Source: Vespa crabro
Taxonomy: Eukaryota > Arthropoda > Insecta > Hymenoptera > Vespidae
Direction: 5' to 3'
Assembly: GCF_910589235.1 (NCBI RefSeq)
Contig: NC_060957.1
Coordinates: 6,112,662-6,176,661, forward strand
Length of the DNA stretch: 64,000 nucleotides
The position numbers and the translations under genes were made by a program. Below the pieces are notes generated by a model, which saw only the letters and a list, made by a program, of their open reading frames with translations, was not told where the DNA came from and did no database searches. This document shows, in pieces, positions 63,208 through 64,000 of this stretch; the stretch's first letter is position 1; each line of letters begins with the position of its first letter.

Positions 63208-64000
63208 TTGTTTTTTTTTGGTTCCTCTTTACCTTTCGTCCTCGATAGCTCCAAAATGTGAAAGGAAAGGGACGAAGAGAAAGAGAAAGAGAGGAACATA
63301 CGGATAAGAGAGTATCTCAGTCTATGTTTCTCTCCGACACCACCACCACCATCATCATCGTCACCGCCACCCTATCGTATCCTCCGTTCCTATTTATTCG
63401 CAATTATAACGTCCGTCTGGACTTTATCTCACGGGACGGCGAGAGAGCATCCGTTTGTTTAGTTTCAAGCAGGGAAGCTTGTCTTGATTGACGGCCGTTT
63501 TCGTGGGTGTTTATGTCCTCACCTTTTCCTCCTACTAACTTGACTTTGTCGGATGTGTGGGAGTCATATAAGCAATGGTGGAGAAGTTATTCCTCGAGGT
63601 TGAAAAAAATAATGATAAAAAGAGAGAGGGTAGAAATACTGAAAAAAAAGAGAAAGACAGAGAAAAGGGAAAAAGAGAGGTTGTTGGCATTGTCCTCTTT
63701 GCGTTTCGAGAACTCGGATAAATCTGTCTGGCCAGCATACTACCATATGACTCATATGAACACATATACAACGGTATACTTCAGATTATGGAAATTCCGA
63801 GAAACGATGGACCCTTCAAAGGGATACGAACGACGTGCATTCACTTCTCTTGCAGTATTGTTTACGTATGCTACTGCTTTACTACCAAGCTTCCCTTTCT
63901 CTATCTCTTTCTAGTTTTTATCCTTTTCAACGTCGTTTTGTCAGGTCGCTGTCCCTTTTTCGTGCCGTCCATTATTTGGAGCACCTTCGACGGGCACCCT

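Larger units (their letters stand above)
55331..64000. other. Non-coding region to window end
   Basis: No supported gene. It holds GA at 55565-55612 and 57487-57527, GT/TA at 58700-58770, TTC at 58850-58875, T-rich runs at 59360-59450, a TC/TATC block at 59690-59795, TA-GA at 60235-60320, TC at 61110-61145, GA at 61326-61408, TC at 61690-61780, GA at 62487-62550, TC at 63160-63207, a CAC-rich triplet patch at 63335-63375 and purine-rich at 63600-63690. A strong acceptor-like TTTCTTTCTTTTTTGCAG ends near 59386 but is followed by T-rich non-coding sequence. The 223-codon minus-strand frame at 59793-60464 runs through the TA tract and is rejected. Confidence 0.5.

Overview
The window is non-coding-dominated eukaryotic DNA. 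It is AT-rich with many CpG dinucleotides, has no operon-like packing, and is crowded with (GA)n/(TC)n, (TA)n and other simple repeats. A 132-bp mariner-type MITE, insect-type translation-start contexts and short GC-richer islands in AT-rich DNA fit an insect. Abundant CpG with many GA tracts leans towards Hymenoptera (ant, bee or wasp). That assignment is an inference from composition, not from a recognised gene.

The best-supported gene is on the minus strand. A GC/CpG-rich block near 19.9-20.06 kb carries four TCAGT initiator-like motifs and looks like a promoter. Downstream of it, a minus-strand open frame runs from 18818 to a strong splice donor (CG|GTAAGAT, last exon base 18157). The only in-frame AUGs are two adjacent codons at 18212-18207, 18 codons before the donor. 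About 8.3 kb downstream, at 9814-9511, a candidate terminal exon has a pyrimidine-rich acceptor, about 100 sense codons and a stop codon overlapping AATAAA. Its reading phase fits the 18157 donor, so both may belong to one gene, with 9815-18156 as an intron. I recognise neither product.

Upstream of the promoter (20-64 kb) I see no secure gene. This part holds a possible 56-codon small ORF (33157-33327, plus strand) with a good insect start context, a weaker 50-codon ORF (36027-36179), a possible plus-strand exon (32261-32423), the mariner MITE (55197-55328), and GC-richer islands that could be regulatory (22.2, 28.6, 35.8, 47.3 and 51.3 kb). Nearly all longer open frames elsewhere are microsatellites read through, giving Arg-Glu, Ser-Leu, Ile-Tyr or Ser-Phe repeats.

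No tRNA, rRNA, CRISPR array, full-length transposase or known regulatory RNA was recognised. I found no convincing new system. The points most worth checking are the split minus-strand gene with its AUG-less 5' open frame, the small ORF at 33.2 kb and the mariner MITE.
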